Shown: positions 1 through 5,559 of the stretch, in pieces
How positions within the stretch are numbered: the stretch's first letter is position 1
Layout of the letters: the number at the start of each line of letters is the position of its first letter
Assembly: GCA_035510775.1 (NCBI GenBank)
Contig: DATKGP010000016.1
Location: 1-14,654, forward strand
Reading direction: 5' to 3'
DNA length: 14,654 nucleotides
Source: DATKGP01 sp035510775
GTDB taxonomy: Bacteria; Patescibacteriota; UBA1384; 2-12-FULL-50-11
Notes under the pieces: model-generated
The model's input: only the letters and a program-made list of their open reading frames with translations
The model's database searches: none
Told to the model about the DNA's origin: nothing
Made by a program: the position numbers and the translations under genes

Positions 1-20
1 GGAAGAAGGGGGAGGAAAGA

Positions 21-137
21 GACCGCCGCACCGCAATTGTCATTCGGGTTGTCAGCGTCGTTAGCGTTGAACTTGAGCTTGTCGTCGTTGAAGTTGAAGT
101 AGCACGAGTTCGTCCACTCGCCGTCGGCGTTCCAGCT
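21..137 (-). repeat. DGR template repeat (TR)
   Basis: This 117-bp segment aligns without gaps to the 3' ends of the two genes to its right (503-619 and 1623-1739). Read on the minus strand it would encode a run with nine Asn codons (AAC or AAT), ending in a GC-rich adenine-free stretch. The TR coding strand has 32 adenines. VR1 differs at 11 positions and VR2 at 17; every one of the 28 differences falls on a TR adenine (T on the plus strand), covering 21 of the 32, and none of the other 85 positions changes. That is the hallmark of DGR templates. It is not a gene fragment: homology to the VP genes stops abruptly at 137, with no start codon and a stop just upstream. Homology also breaks at position 20, where the VRs carry a different IMH sequence. 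The reverse transcriptase that would copy it is not in the window. Confidence 0.95.
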
Positions 138-411
138 TATGTCTTTCCTCTATCGAGTCCACTGCGAGTTAATTGTTGTAACTTCGCTGTATTTTATTCG
201 GAGGGAGCGTAGAAGCATCCTCACAAACACAAAGAAGACAAGGAGTGTCATGGCACTAGTTAGCACTCTTTTATTTGGACATGCCAAACAAAACTCTCAC
301 CTCTCCTAGGCCAGACAATTTCGGTGACTCCCATCCGTGAACGGAAATACACGAACCTACTTTCAAATAACATATGCTCTTATTCTGTAGAAATATCCAG
401 AGGCAGAGAAA
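138..411. other. Gap between TR and VP1 terminator
   Basis: No gene is supported here. Homology to the VP genes stops at 137. Reading frames on both strands are short, lack ribosome sites, and are shadows or random. A promoter for the TR transcript would be expected in this stretch on the minus strand, but I found no convincing -35/-10 pair. The leader found upstream of VP1 and VP2 is not present. Confidence 0.5.
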
Positions 412-450
412 AAGAATAAAAAATAAGGGGCGGATGAAACCATCCGCCCC
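412..450 (-). terminator. Terminator of VP1 / post-VR hairpin
   Basis: A perfect 10-bp GC-rich inverted repeat (427-436 with 441-450) encloses a four-base loop. On the minus strand it is followed by a T-rich tract (412-426). It lies 20 bp past the VP1 stop codon and 39 bp past the IMH-like site. It reads as a rho-independent terminator. Hairpins downstream of the IMH also aid target recognition in characterised DGRs, so a double role is possible. Confidence 0.8.
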
Positions 451-469
451 CGGCCAAAAGGCCAAAGGG

Positions 470-1402
470 TCAATCTGCGATTTGCAGAACTCCCGGGAAC
501 GCGACCGCCGCACCGCAACGGTCATACGGGATGCCAGCGTCGTAAGCGTTGAACTTGAGCCTGCCGTCGTTGAAGATGAAGTAGCACGAGATCGTCCACT
601 CGCCGTCGGCGTACCAGCTGTATTCGGCACCTGGACAGTCGACAACGAGGTTCTCGAACTTCTCTTGCCACTTGGACCAACCAAGTAAGAGAGCGGCCAC
701 GGTCGCCGGGTCGAGAGGCATTGTGCCCTTCGCCAAGGCATCAGTCCGGGCGTTCCGAGGTGAAAAGCCCTGGTACTTGTGACCGAAGTTGATCGGGACG
801 ACGAAGAAGCGAATCTTGCCTTCTTCGGCGCTCTGCAGCTGTTCGAGTCGCTCCCAGATCCGGCGCGCTTGGCTGTGAAGCCGTACGTAATCGGATCCGA
901 AATCGCTTAGATAGCTGTAGAACTTGCCATCGCGAGTTGTCTTGAGGTAGCCGAGTAATCGTTCGAGCACCTGGCCATAGCCAGCGCCAAGCGGATCGTC
1001 GATACCCCAGAGCTTGCCGAGGTCGGTAAGCGACGGAATCGCGCCAAAGCCTTCGGCTCCCTCACCCATCGTTTCAACGACAGTGATCCGAATCGCTTCG
1101 ATGCCCTTGAGCTCAAGGCGCTCAAGTTGATGCGCCAGTTGCTCGTCAGAGCCAGGAAGAGTTCGGATGTCGTAACTGTAATCGGTGTCCGGCTCGACTT
1201 TCTCGTCGGCGAACTCGTTTTCGATGCCGAGCTCTTCGAAGATCGTTGTTAGGCGATCCTTGAGATCATCGCCACGAGCGATGATGAGCTGGGCGCCGTC
1301 TTTGCCAACGCCGCTTTTACGCAGCGCGTGCTCGACAAATGTCTTGATCTGGGCCGTTTGGCCATCGGTGATAGGTTCTGCAGACGAAGTAATCCCACTC
1401 AT
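470..1402 (-). CDS. DGR variable protein VP1
   Basis: This 310-residue protein is the target of the retroelement. Residues 1-60 form a charged, helical N-terminal region. The middle (about 120-235) has blocks conserved in VP2, such as the DPLG-GYGQ-LE pattern near 136-147 and YQGFSPRNAR at 210-219. Residues 255-310 form the C-terminal domain: DCPGAEYSW leads into the variable repeat (263-300), then GAAVAFPG. Tryptophans, a Cys pair and diversified polar positions at the extreme C-terminus fit the C-type-lectin-like fold of DGR binding proteins, but that fold is inferred. No signal peptide or membrane helix is seen, so it appears cytoplasmic. The start is set by AGGAGAT six bases upstream. It has its own promoter and terminator. 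The natural ligand is unknown. Confidence 0.93.
   Translation of the reverse strand: MSGITSSAEPITDGQTAQIKTFVEHALRKSGVGKDGAQLIIARGDDLKDRLTTIFEELGIENEFADEKVEPDTDYSYDIRTLPGSDEQLAHQLERLELKGIEAIRITVVETMGEGAEGFGAIPSLTDLGKLWGIDDPLGAGYGQVLERLLGYLKTTRDGKFYSYLSDFGSDYVRLHSQARRIWERLEQLQSAEEGKIRFFVVPINFGHKYQGFSPRNARTDALAKGTMPLDPATVAALLLGWSKWQEKFENLVVDCPGAEYSWYADGEWTISCYFIFNDGRLKFNAYDAGIPYDRCGAAVAFPGVLQIAD
489..518 (-). repeat. IMH-like 3' end of VR1
   Basis: These 30 bp are identical to 1609-1638 at the end of VR2. The 16 bp on the VR side (503-518, GC-rich) are also in the TR, but the outer 14 bp (489-502) are shared only by the two VRs; the TR has a diverged sequence at 8-20. A VR-specific end next to a GC-rich shared core matches the initiation-of-mutagenic-homing (IMH) site of known DGRs, with TR positions 8-36 as the IMH* counterpart. 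The assignment is by position and pattern. Confidence 0.75.
503..619 (-). repeat. DGR variable repeat VR1 (in VP1)
   Basis: This 117-bp segment is the target copy of the TR within the 3' end of VP1. It encodes residues 263 to about 300. It differs from the TR at window positions 519, 520, 526, 531, 534, 544, 561, 564, 576, 591 and 613, all opposite TR adenines. The changes turn template Asn codons into Tyr, Ile and Arg, for example AAC to TAC at residue 264 and AAT to CGT near the end. Residues encoded by adenine-free codons (Trp, Cys, Phe, Gly, Ala, Val) are unchanged. Confidence 0.95.
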
Positions 1403-1501
1403 GGGTTATCTCCTAGTTGCGTTTGTACTCGCCAGTAAGTTAAGGGAGCTTTTGCTTTTTTGAAGCGTGCTCAGTCTACCTAATTTTACCCTAAAAGTCA
1501 A
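1403..1501 (-). promoter_or_regulatory. VP1 promoter and conserved leader
   Basis: On the minus strand there is a -35 TTGACT (1496-1501), a 17-bp spacer, and a -10 TAGACT (1473-1478), followed by a leader of about 64 nt. Within the leader, 31 bp (1415-1445) are identical to 2537-2567 upstream of VP2. The whole stretch of about 95 bp is similar between the two genes, though their N-terminal coding sequences have diverged strongly. The ribosome site AGGAGA is at about 1408-1413. Confidence 0.75.
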
Positions 1502-1533
1502 GATACTGACGACAATGTCTTCGCTTTTGGGGT

Positions 1534-1564
1534 AGAAAGAAGGCCTGGTGCAAAACACCAGGCC
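1534..1564 (-). terminator. Terminator of VP2 / post-VR hairpin
   Basis: A perfect 9-bp inverted repeat (1542-1550 with 1556-1564) has a five-base loop and is followed on the minus strand by TTCTTTCT. It lies 31 bp past the VP2 stop and 45 bp past the IMH-like site, in the same relative place as the hairpin after VP1 although the sequences are unrelated. Confidence 0.75.
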
Positions 1565-1608
1565 AACAAGGAGCAAAAGTAGCAAGCGACAAGCGCTAAG
1601 CTGCAGGC

Positions 1609-1638
1609 ACTCCCGGGAACGCGACCGCCGCACCGCAA
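1609..1638 (-). repeat. IMH-like 3' end of VR2
   Basis: This segment is identical over 30 bp to 489-518. It marks the 3' limit of VR2 on the coding strand and is predicted to prime target-site reverse transcription. The outer 14 bp differ from the TR flank, which in characterised DGRs makes homing one-way. Confidence 0.75.
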
Positions 1639-1739
1639 TCGCCATCCGGGCTGTCAGCGCCGCCAGCGCTGAACCTGAGCCTGCCGCCGCTGAAGTCGAA
1701 GTAGCACGAGCCCGTCCACTCGCCGCCGGCGTTCCAGCT
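1623..1739 (-). repeat. DGR variable repeat VR2 (in VP2)
   Basis: This second 117-bp target copy sits at the 3' end of VP2. It differs from the TR at 17 positions, all TR adenines, mostly A to G on the coding strand. Template Asn codons become Gly, Asp and Ser, so VR2 is richer in small residues than VR1. VR1 and VR2 differ from one another more than either differs from the TR, as expected for independent mutagenic copies of one template. Confidence 0.95.
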
Positions 1740-2525
1740 GTATTCGGCGCCCGGACAGTCGATGACTGTCTGTGGGTACTTGTTAAGCCGTTCCGGCCAA
1801 GCGATGAGGATCATCGCCACGGTGATGGGATCGAGAGGCAAGCCGCCGAGCTCCAAGGCATCGACACGCGCGTTGCGCGGGGAGAAGCCCTGGTAATGTC
1901 GACCCGTCGAAACGGGAACGATCAGGAAGCGGACTTTCTGCTCGATGTAGGGGACGGCGTTCTCGAGCTCCTCGCGAAGTTTGCGAACGTCCTCGTGGAG
2001 TCGAATGCGATCGGGACCGAGCTGACCCTCGCGGTAGTTGTAGAACTTACCGCCGCGCTCTTTGCCGAGCTTCGCCAACACCTTTTCGAGGAGTTGACCG
2101 TAGCCACGACCAAGCGGGTCTTCGACGCCGTACATCAACCCGAGATCAAGCAGAGAGGGGATCGCCATCAGGCCATCAGCCTTGTCGGTGATCTCACCCT
2201 GCCAAGCAGGGGCGTGGCCGATGCCGACCGGTCCAGGGATAGCGCCCATGATTCGGGCTACCTGGGTGTCCAGATTGGGCAACGCTGCGGTGTCGTATCG
2301 CCAGTCCTTATGAGGGGCGACCTTCTCGGTAGCGAACGGGTTGACGATCGCCAGCTGCTCCAGGATCGGTAGGATCGCCTTCTCGGCTTCTCCTCACCGA
2401 CCGATCAGAGTCTGAGCCGCTCCCTTGTTGGGTGCGGCTTTCCGAGCGGTTCGCTCGAACATCGTCTTGAGCTCAGCAAGCTGAGCATCGGTGACCTTTT
2501 CTTTGTTGTCAGAAGCAGTCTTCAT

Positions 2526-2623
2526 CAGCTGTCTCCAGTTGCGTTTGTACTCGCCAGTAAGTTAAGGTAGCAGTTGCTTTTTGTAAGCGTCGTTACTCTA
2601 CCTTATTTTACCTGAAAAGTCAA
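2526..2623 (-). promoter_or_regulatory. VP2 promoter and conserved leader
   Basis: On the minus strand there is a -35 TTGACT (2618-2623), a 17-bp spacer, and a -10 TAGAGT (2595-2600). The -35 and spacer length are the same as for VP1 and the -10 differs by one base. The leader contains the 31-bp block at 2537-2567 that is identical to 1415-1445, then GGAGA ahead of the ATG. Confidence 0.75.
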
Positions 2624-2795
2624 GAGTTTGGCGGGTAATTTCCTTGAGTAATTTTCAACTGTCTCGGGAAGTATTTTAGAAGTCAAATAAAACGAGAAAA
2701 ATGAGACTTCCTTTTTTATAGTGTCTCATTTGTCTCATTTACTCTGCTAGCAAGTTCCAGACCGTAGTGGCGAGCAACCTTGTCCAGTTATCCTG
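2624..2795. other. AT-rich gap with inverted and tandem repeats
   Basis: No gene is seen. AAATGAGAC at 2699-2707 can pair with GTCTCATTT at 2723-2731, and the GTCTCATTT unit is repeated in tandem at 2732-2740. On the minus strand the hairpin is followed by a T-rich run, but no minus-strand gene ends here. The function is unknown, and base composition drops sharply compared with the VP genes. Confidence 0.45.
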
Positions 2796-3317
2796 ATGGA
2801 GATATATTTGGTAGGAATTAGTCATGGGGTGCAACAAGATATTAGATACGAGAACTCAATTACTCGGGATTTTCTTGATTATCTCGAAACGGAAGTCAGA
2901 CGATTAGGTATAAAGTTTATCGCCGAAGAATACAGTCGTACCGCGTGTGTTAAGAATAAAATCTCTCAATCTACGATAAAAAACTTAGCAATAAAAACAA
3001 AAGTTTCACACTATTACTGTGATCCCGGACTTTGCGAAAGAAAAAGGCTCGGCATACCAACACAACAAGAAATAATTAATAAAGTTAGTGTAGATGGACG
3101 TACGTTCGACATTCAGCTCTTTCGTGAAGAGGAGGCAAAATATTTTCCCCAAAGAGAAAGACATTGGCTAAACGTGCTTGAAAAAGCAACCGAGCAAAAA
3201 GGCATTTTCGTTTGCGGCTCAGCACATCTTGCAACTTTTGCTAAACTCCTAATAGGAAAAGGCCATAAGTGCTATATATGTCGAAATCAATTTGAATTTC
3301 CTCCTGATCCTGAATAG
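2796..3317 (+). CDS. Hypothetical protein, possible TraB/Tiki/ChaN-type fold
   Basis: This 173-residue protein has no signal peptide or membrane helix. Four spaced motifs resemble the TraB/Tiki/EreA/ChaN superfamily: VGISHG near residue 6, FIAEEYS near 41, a basic RERHW segment near 119, and CGSAHL near 139 followed by a hydrophobic strand near the C-terminus. In that superfamily, paired His and Glu residues bind metal or catalyse hydrolysis. The match is by eye only, and the protein is shorter than most members. The gene is markedly AT-rich compared with its left neighbours, so recent acquisition is possible. No ribosome site precedes the ATG, so the start is uncertain, although VGISHG must lie near the N-terminus. 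Confidence 0.75.
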   Translation: MEIYLVGISHGVQQDIRYENSITRDFLDYLETEVRRLGIKFIAEEYSRTACVKNKISQSTIKNLAIKTKVSHYYCDPGLCERKRLGIPTQQEIINKVSVDGRTFDIQLFREEEAKYFPQRERHWLNVLEKATEQKGIFVCGSAHLATFAKLLIGKGHKCYICRNQFEFPPDPE

Positions 3318-3352
3318 AATAAATCCCCTGACTAGCCGAAGCTCGACAGGGG
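3311..3352 (-). terminator. UUCG-loop terminator of the minus-strand gene at 3382
   Basis: On the minus strand, an imperfect hairpin (3325-3352) has CCCCTG/CAGGGG ends and an AGC-TTCG-GCT tip, followed by an AT-rich tail. The C(UUCG)G loop is an exceptionally stable tetraloop. The same architecture, including an upstream ACCCAACCC, recurs at 4502-4530. Confidence 0.65.
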
Positions 3353-3381
3353 GCAGGGTTGGGTCTTGGTTGTTTTTCGAT

Positions 3382-3696
3382 TCAGATCGAGTTGATGATT
3401 TCGAAGAGTTCCACTAGTCTGTGCGTGTTGCTAGCGATAACACCTCTTACCGCCACCAGGTCTTCTCGACCAGCTATGATGGCCAAGCCCTTGAAATCGA
3501 CCATTGCGTAGTGACCGTTGATTTCTTCAATCTCCACGCATTCGATTTTCTCGGCGATTGGGGGCTCCATCGCAAGCTCAAAAACTAACAGCGGGTGTTG
3601 GCCTTTAGAATATCGTTTAAACTCTTTCGAGTAATAGATATTCTTATCGTTGCAGTTGGCCGACGTTCGGCCTCCGACATCAATCGTTCTTTCCAT
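3382..3696 (-). CDS. Hypothetical protein (104 aa)
   Basis: I do not recognise the family. The start chosen is the ATG at 3696, preceded by AGGAG nine bases upstream; a GTG farther up (3735) has no ribosome site. The product is soluble, with no signal or membrane segment. It begins MERTIDVGGRTSANC. A central acidic stretch (ECVEIEEINGHYAMVDFKG, about residues 52-70) looks like beta strands, and the C-terminus is helical and hydrophobic (HRLVELFEIINSI). It is monocistronic, between convergent and divergent neighbours, and has its own terminator. Confidence 0.7.
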   Translation of the reverse strand: MERTIDVGGRTSANCNDKNIYYSKEFKRYSKGQHPLLVFELAMEPPIAEKIECVEIEEINGHYAMVDFKGLAIIAGREDLVAVRGVIASNTHRLVELFEIINSI

Positions 3697-3786
3697 AAAT
3701 ACGCTCCTGCAAGCTTGCTTGCGTTCGATAGACACATTCTAGATTATTTCGGCCAGAACTCAATCCTCCCTTGACAGTTCACATTT

Positions 3787-3840
3787 TCAACTCGACTCCA
3801 CCTCCGTCAGTGACTGATAGCGGATTAACCGGTTCGGGAG
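3787..3840. repeat. Degenerate intergenic repeat, copy 1
   Basis: About 52 bp resemble 6745-6800 by eye, sharing ACTCCACCT at one end and, at the other, GGA-AAC-GGTT-GGGAG-AGAA with scattered differences. Both copies lie between genes. The centre (TTAACCGGTT here, ACCAACTGGT in copy 2) is close to palindromic. Its nature is unknown. Confidence 0.4.
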
Positions 3841-3853
3841 TAGAATTGGGATA

Positions 3854-4195
3854 ATGATTATCAATTCGTCCCACCCTTATACCAAGGACGAAATAACCAA
3901 ACTCTGTGAAGAGTTCGACATATATATCAAAACCGTCATTGATATCGAGCGAAAAGTTTGTTCTGCTGGAGCTAATCGCCACTTCGAATCTGAAAAGATT
4001 CTCTTTGAGGACGGTTCGAAACAAGCTGACCTCTGGGGCGGCGGGATAGATTTAGAAACCAAAATAATTGATTTCAACTCGATGATAAATATCCGACCTG
4101 AAGCAAACAACCGCAGTAACGAAATACAGGGCGAGACAAAGCGAAAAGTATTTCGAGAACTGACTGAATACTTTTTTAAAGAGATCATTGGATGA
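3854..4195 (+). CDS. DUF5674 family protein
   Basis: This 113-residue protein shows the hallmark run of the DUF5674 family: a helical N-terminal part, then VIDIERKVCSAG (about residues 34-45), ILFEDGSKQADLWGGGIDL (about 53-71), and FNSMINIRPEANNRSNEIQG (about 78-97). The family is widespread in Patescibacteria and some cyanobacteria and has no known function; small size and conserved polar residues suggest a soluble protein. It overlaps the next gene by ATGA, which implies translational coupling. No strong ribosome site is visible before the ATG, and TTGACA at 3770-3775 lacks a matching -10 box. Confidence 0.85.
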   Translation: MIINSSHPYTKDEITKLCEEFDIYIKTVIDIERKVCSAGANRHFESEKILFEDGSKQADLWGGGIDLETKIIDFNSMINIRPEANNRSNEIQGETKRKVFRELTEYFFKEIIG

Positions 4196-4473
4196 GCCAA
4201 GAAACAAAACTAAATCTACTTTCGGCGGTGATGGATTTAAAACGTGTCGCCACAGGTTATCAAAATGGCTCGCCGAAGATGGCAGAACGATTTAAAGATG
4301 AAGCAATAAATCGACTATCCAAAACTGCCATTACAGAATTGAAACCTTACATTCGTAATATTATTCACAATCTCCCAGACGAACTTAACTTGGGGGAGGA
4401 TTCGGCACGAGCGGAAACTGCCCTAACTTATAGTGTAATTATTCAGAACTACGCTCTGGCCAGTTCATCTTAA
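4192..4473 (+). CDS. Hypothetical protein coupled to the DUF5674 gene
   Basis: This 93-residue protein of unknown family is largely helical by composition: MSQETKLNLLSAVMDLKRVA at the start, then positively charged helices and a Leu- and Asn-containing segment (LKPYIRNIIHNLPDELNLGED, about residues 51-71). No membrane helix or signal is seen. The start codon overlaps the stop of the preceding gene (ATGA), and the stop codon is buried in a perfect hairpin. The two-gene unit suggests the pair acts together, possibly as partners in one complex; that is inference. Confidence 0.75.
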   Translation: MSQETKLNLLSAVMDLKRVATGYQNGSPKMAERFKDEAINRLSKTAITELKPYIRNIIHNLPDELNLGEDSARAETALTYSVIIQNYALASSS

Positions 4474-4493
4474 ATTTTTTCGAATTTAAGATG
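4466..4493 (+). terminator. Hairpin over the stop codon of the 4192 gene
   Basis: A perfect 11-bp inverted repeat (4466-4476 with 4483-4493) with the loop TTTTCG overlaps the TAA stop. There is no long T tract, so it may act as an end-protecting hairpin or a weak bidirectional terminator. Confidence 0.6.
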
Positions 4494-4501
4494 CAAGTAA
4501 T

Positions 4502-4530
4502 CCCCCGACAGGCCGAAGCTAGTCAGGGGA
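4502..4530 (-). terminator. UUCG-loop terminator of the thymidylate synthase-like gene
   Basis: A minus-strand hairpin with a GC-rich base and a C(TTCG)G tip lies 12 bp past the stop at 4542, preceded by AACCCAACCC. It closely resembles the element at 3325-3352. The T tract after it is short. Confidence 0.6.
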
Positions 4531-4541
4531 CTGGGTTGGGT

Positions 4542-5402
4542 TCACGAGGTTTGTTTCGCCTTTTCCGCGCTCAAATCGGCGGCGATTTCAACGCGCGCTT
4601 CATCGATGAATTCTTGAACGTCGTCGGTTCGCCAGGTTCGTTCTTCCCATGGGCGATTTCCGATTAGTTTCAGGAAGCCTACGAACTGATCGTAGTAGCT
4701 ACCGTAGATGTGGTAGCTGTCGGCAAAGTGGTTGTATTGCCCAACCTTAATCGGTCGGCCAAGTTTTTCGCTGACGCGCTCGGCGATGACACGCTGAAGG
4801 TCGGTGAACGCGTAGATGTTCATAAACGCCGCTTTGAAAGCGTCGTTCGACCTAATGTGGATATTCGCCACCAGTTCATCGTTGAAAATGCGAAACCACA
4901 TCCGTTGGAGACAGCAAGGCGACTTTTCGCCCGGGTCGAGCCAGGGTTTCCAGAGCACAGCTTGGGCTTGGCGTGTGAACGTCTCCTTAGCTAAGGCTTC
5001 GACAATGTAGTCGAGCTGATTAATTGGCTTTTCGAGCCCGGGAACGTCGAAATTGCAGATTCGCTCGTGGTAAGTGTACTGCCACGTGATTGGGTTGTTC
5101 GGGTCGACCCAGTCGTCATGAATTCCGTCGACAACTTCCTGTCGATAGGACTCGAGATCTTTGAGGCCGCCCGGGAATCCTCGGTGGATACGCGGTTCGG
5201 CGAACGGATCCCGGATTGTCATCATCAGAGAACAATCGCGACTGGGGGGGTCACCGACCTTGTCGTACTGTGTCCGAATCTCAACGCCCATTTCCCACGT
5301 CGCAATTACCGATTCCTCCCAGGCTTGGGGAATGTTATCGGCCACGACGTGAATTGTCGGCAACGCTAGCCCAATGATATCTTCGGGTTTGGTGATAATC
5401 AT
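4542..5402 (-). CDS. Divergent thymidylate synthase (ThyA-superfamily) protein
   Basis: The 286-residue product keeps the ThyA active-site framework in its C-terminal half. Using E. coli numbering for comparison, C164 fits catalytic Cys146 (20 residues before an Arg in both), RSND at 184-187 fits RSCD at 166-169, N195 fits Asn177 at the same spacing, and H231-Y233 (HIY) fits His207-Tyr209. ThyA methylates dUMP to dTMP with methylene-tetrahydrofolate; retention of N195 argues for a uracil rather than cytosine nucleotide, since dCMP hydroxymethylases have Asp there. The N-terminal half is diverged and Gln165 is replaced by Ile, so hydroxymethylase or archaeal-type thymidylate synthase activity is possible. 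AGGAG lies about 10 bases before the ATG. It is monocistronic on the minus strand. Confidence 0.8.
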   Translation of the reverse strand: MIITKPEDIIGLALPTIHVVADNIPQAWEESVIATWEMGVEIRTQYDKVGDPPSRDCSLMMTIRDPFAEPRIHRGFPGGLKDLESYRQEVVDGIHDDWVDPNNPITWQYTYHERICNFDVPGLEKPINQLDYIVEALAKETFTRQAQAVLWKPWLDPGEKSPCCLQRMWFRIFNDELVANIHIRSNDAFKAAFMNIYAFTDLQRVIAERVSEKLGRPIKVGQYNHFADSYHIYGSYYDQFVGFLKLIGNRPWEERTWRTDDVQEFIDEARVEIAADLSAEKAKQTS

Positions 5403-5559
5403 CTTTCATGCTGCTCCTTGTTGGTTTTCAAACCAGATATTAAAGGGCTTCACCCTCCTGAATATGTTTAACAGATTGCTATTCGAAAGAGAAGCCCCAG
5501 GTTCGTTTGAACGGCTCGCAATGGGTTCGATTTTCTGCGGGGTAACCGGAAGGCGTATA

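Larger units (their letters stand above)
1596..2525 (-). pseudogene. DGR variable protein VP2, with in-frame UGA at codon 44
   Basis: This is a paralogue of VP1 with nearly the same length: 309 residues if codon 44 is read through, against 310. The first 43 residues from the ATG at 2525 align to VP1 without a gap (shared TDxQ, RK and AQ positions). Codon 44 is then TGA (2394-2396), where VP1 has Gly44. The same frame continues with clear homology to the end, through DPLG-GYGQ, YQGFSPRNAR and the variable repeat (residues 264-301). So only one codon is broken. It may be a recent nonsense mutation (GGA to TGA), a sequencing error, a site of readthrough, or the downstream part may start internally, for example at the TTG at 2282. 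Wholesale UGA recoding is unlikely because neighbouring genes end in TGA. Promoter, leader, ribosome site (GGAGA) and terminator are intact, and VR2 is heavily diversified. Confidence 0.85.

Noticed and set aside
1..250. Truncated third VP gene (pseudogene)
   Set aside because: The sequence does translate like the VP C-terminus, but homology ends sharply at both edges of the 117-bp block, there is no start or upstream domain, and all differences from the VRs are at adenines. It is the template repeat, not a decayed gene.
271..741. Minus-strand 156-codon frame over the VP1 end
   Set aside because: Out of frame with VP1, Ser/Arg-rich, begins inside VP1, and ends within the gap; it is a shadow.
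1548..2372. Plus-strand frame of 274 codons
   Set aside because: It is the antisense shadow of VP2 and includes the variable repeat in reverse; it has no ribosome site and an arginine-rich, low-complexity product.
2394..2396. Genetic code 25 (UGA as glycine)
   Set aside because: Several well-supported genes end in TGA at overlapping or well-placed stops, so general recoding is not favoured; the site is kept as a local anomaly.
2699..2740. Possible CRISPR-like or tandem repeat array
   Set aside because: Only two adjacent short units and one inverted copy are present, with no regular spacers.
3779..4024. Minus-strand frame of 81 codons
   Set aside because: It overlaps the DUF5674 gene, whose family motifs are unambiguous, and it has no ribosome site.
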